A DNA stretch of 6,087 nucleotides from positions 1-6,087 of the forward strand of contig CAKRYE010000091.1 of NCBI GenBank assembly GCA_934426285.1, written 5' to 3'. This document shows, in pieces, positions 5,920-6,087 of this stretch (within the stretch, counting starts at the first letter, position 1; each line of letters begins with the position of its first letter). Both the position numbers and the translations under genes were made by a program. Under the pieces are notes generated by a model that worked only from the letters and a program-made list of their open reading frames with translations, did no database searches and had not been told where the DNA came from. The DNA comes from an uncultured Blautia sp. Its GTDB lineage: Bacteria > Bacillota > Clostridia > Lachnospirales > Lachnospiraceae.

Positions 5920-6086
5920 TATAAATTCCTCCTGTATATTTCATCACCTTTTTCCATTTCTACTCCCCATTCCGCTAATTTCCGGGGAATATTTACAGCT
6001 ACTTTTCTCAGTTTTGTTTTGCCATCCTTTGCTGCCAGACGCTTATATAAATGTATATTTCCATCTGCATCAAGAACAATATAAAA
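5919..6086 (-). CDS. C-terminal fragment of an unrecognised protein (5' end off the window)
   Basis: An open minus-strand frame enters from the right edge and gives 55 residues before TAA at 5919-5921. No start codon lies within the window at its beginning, so it is the end of a larger gene or pseudogene. It begins FYIVLDADGNIHLYKRL, is lysine-rich in the middle (KDGKTKLRK) and ends VNIPRKLAEWGVEMEKGDEI plus YRRNL. I do not recognise the family. No membrane segment or metal-binding motif is visible. The composition looks like real coding sequence: alternating charged and hydrophobic residues and the same codon style as its neighbours. Its last codons contain the AGGAGG of the following esterase relic, and its TAA overlaps the relic's presumed start by one base, so the two were probably translationally coupled. 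An alternative is that this is also a decayed remnant. Confidence 0.6.
   Translation of the reverse strand, partial: FYIVLDADGNIHLYKRLAAKDGKTKLRKVAVNIPRKLAEWGVEMEKGDEIYRRNL
5928..5933 (-). promoter_or_regulatory. Intact ribosome binding site of the esterase relic
   Basis: AGGAGG on the minus strand lies 8 bases before ATT at 5917-5919, where the esterase reading frame should begin. The perfect site at ideal spacing implies that an ATG formerly stood there, as a TAATG stop-start overlap with the upstream gene. Confidence 0.65.
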
Positions 6087-6087
6087 A

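Noticed and set aside
5821..6084. 87-codon plus-strand frame
   Set aside because: Antisense to the esterase relic and the upstream gene fragment, both of which have better coding evidence on the minus strand.

Overview
The window reads as ordinary chromosomal sequence from an anaerobic Clostridia-type Firmicute, most likely a gut Lachnospiraceae (Blautia/Dorea-like). The reasons are the protein flavour of PfkA, DnaE and CvfB, strong GGAGG-type ribosome binding sites, AT-rich intergenic regions and moderate GC. Genus-level placement is inference; no 16S or other marker is present. All supported genes lie on the minus strand, so the biological reading order runs from high to low coordinates.

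In transcription order: (1) 6086-5919 holds the last 55 codons of an unrecognised protein, cut by the window edge. (2) 5919-5605 is the wreck of an alpha/beta-hydrolase (acetyl-esterase type) gene. Its remains are N-terminal and C-terminal pieces fused in frame after two apparent internal deletions, with ATT where the start codon should be and a premature TGA. A clear Rho-independent terminator (hairpin 5567-5581) ends this unit. (3) 5497-4658 encodes a CvfB/YitL-type S1-domain RNA-binding protein, with a good extended -10 promoter placed against the preceding terminator. (4) The 131-bp gap 4657-4527 contains a long imperfect hairpin without a U-tract and a weak promoter candidate. (5) 4526-1059 is a complete dnaE (DNA polymerase III alpha, 1155 aa) that starts at TTG. 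(6) 985-1 is pfkA (6-phosphofructokinase), complete except for its extreme C-terminus, which runs off the left edge.

The three intact genes combine RNA-binding/translation-associated regulation (cvfB), chromosome replication (dnaE) and the committed step of glycolysis (pfkA). The 73-bp dnaE-pfkA gap has no terminator, so the two are probably at least partly co-transcribed. Nothing mobile, no CRISPR array and no tRNA or rRNA gene was seen. I do not see evidence for a new multi-gene system. The most interesting items are the doubly deleted esterase relic, the large unexplained hairpin between cvfB and dnaE, and several non-consensus residues in PfkA.
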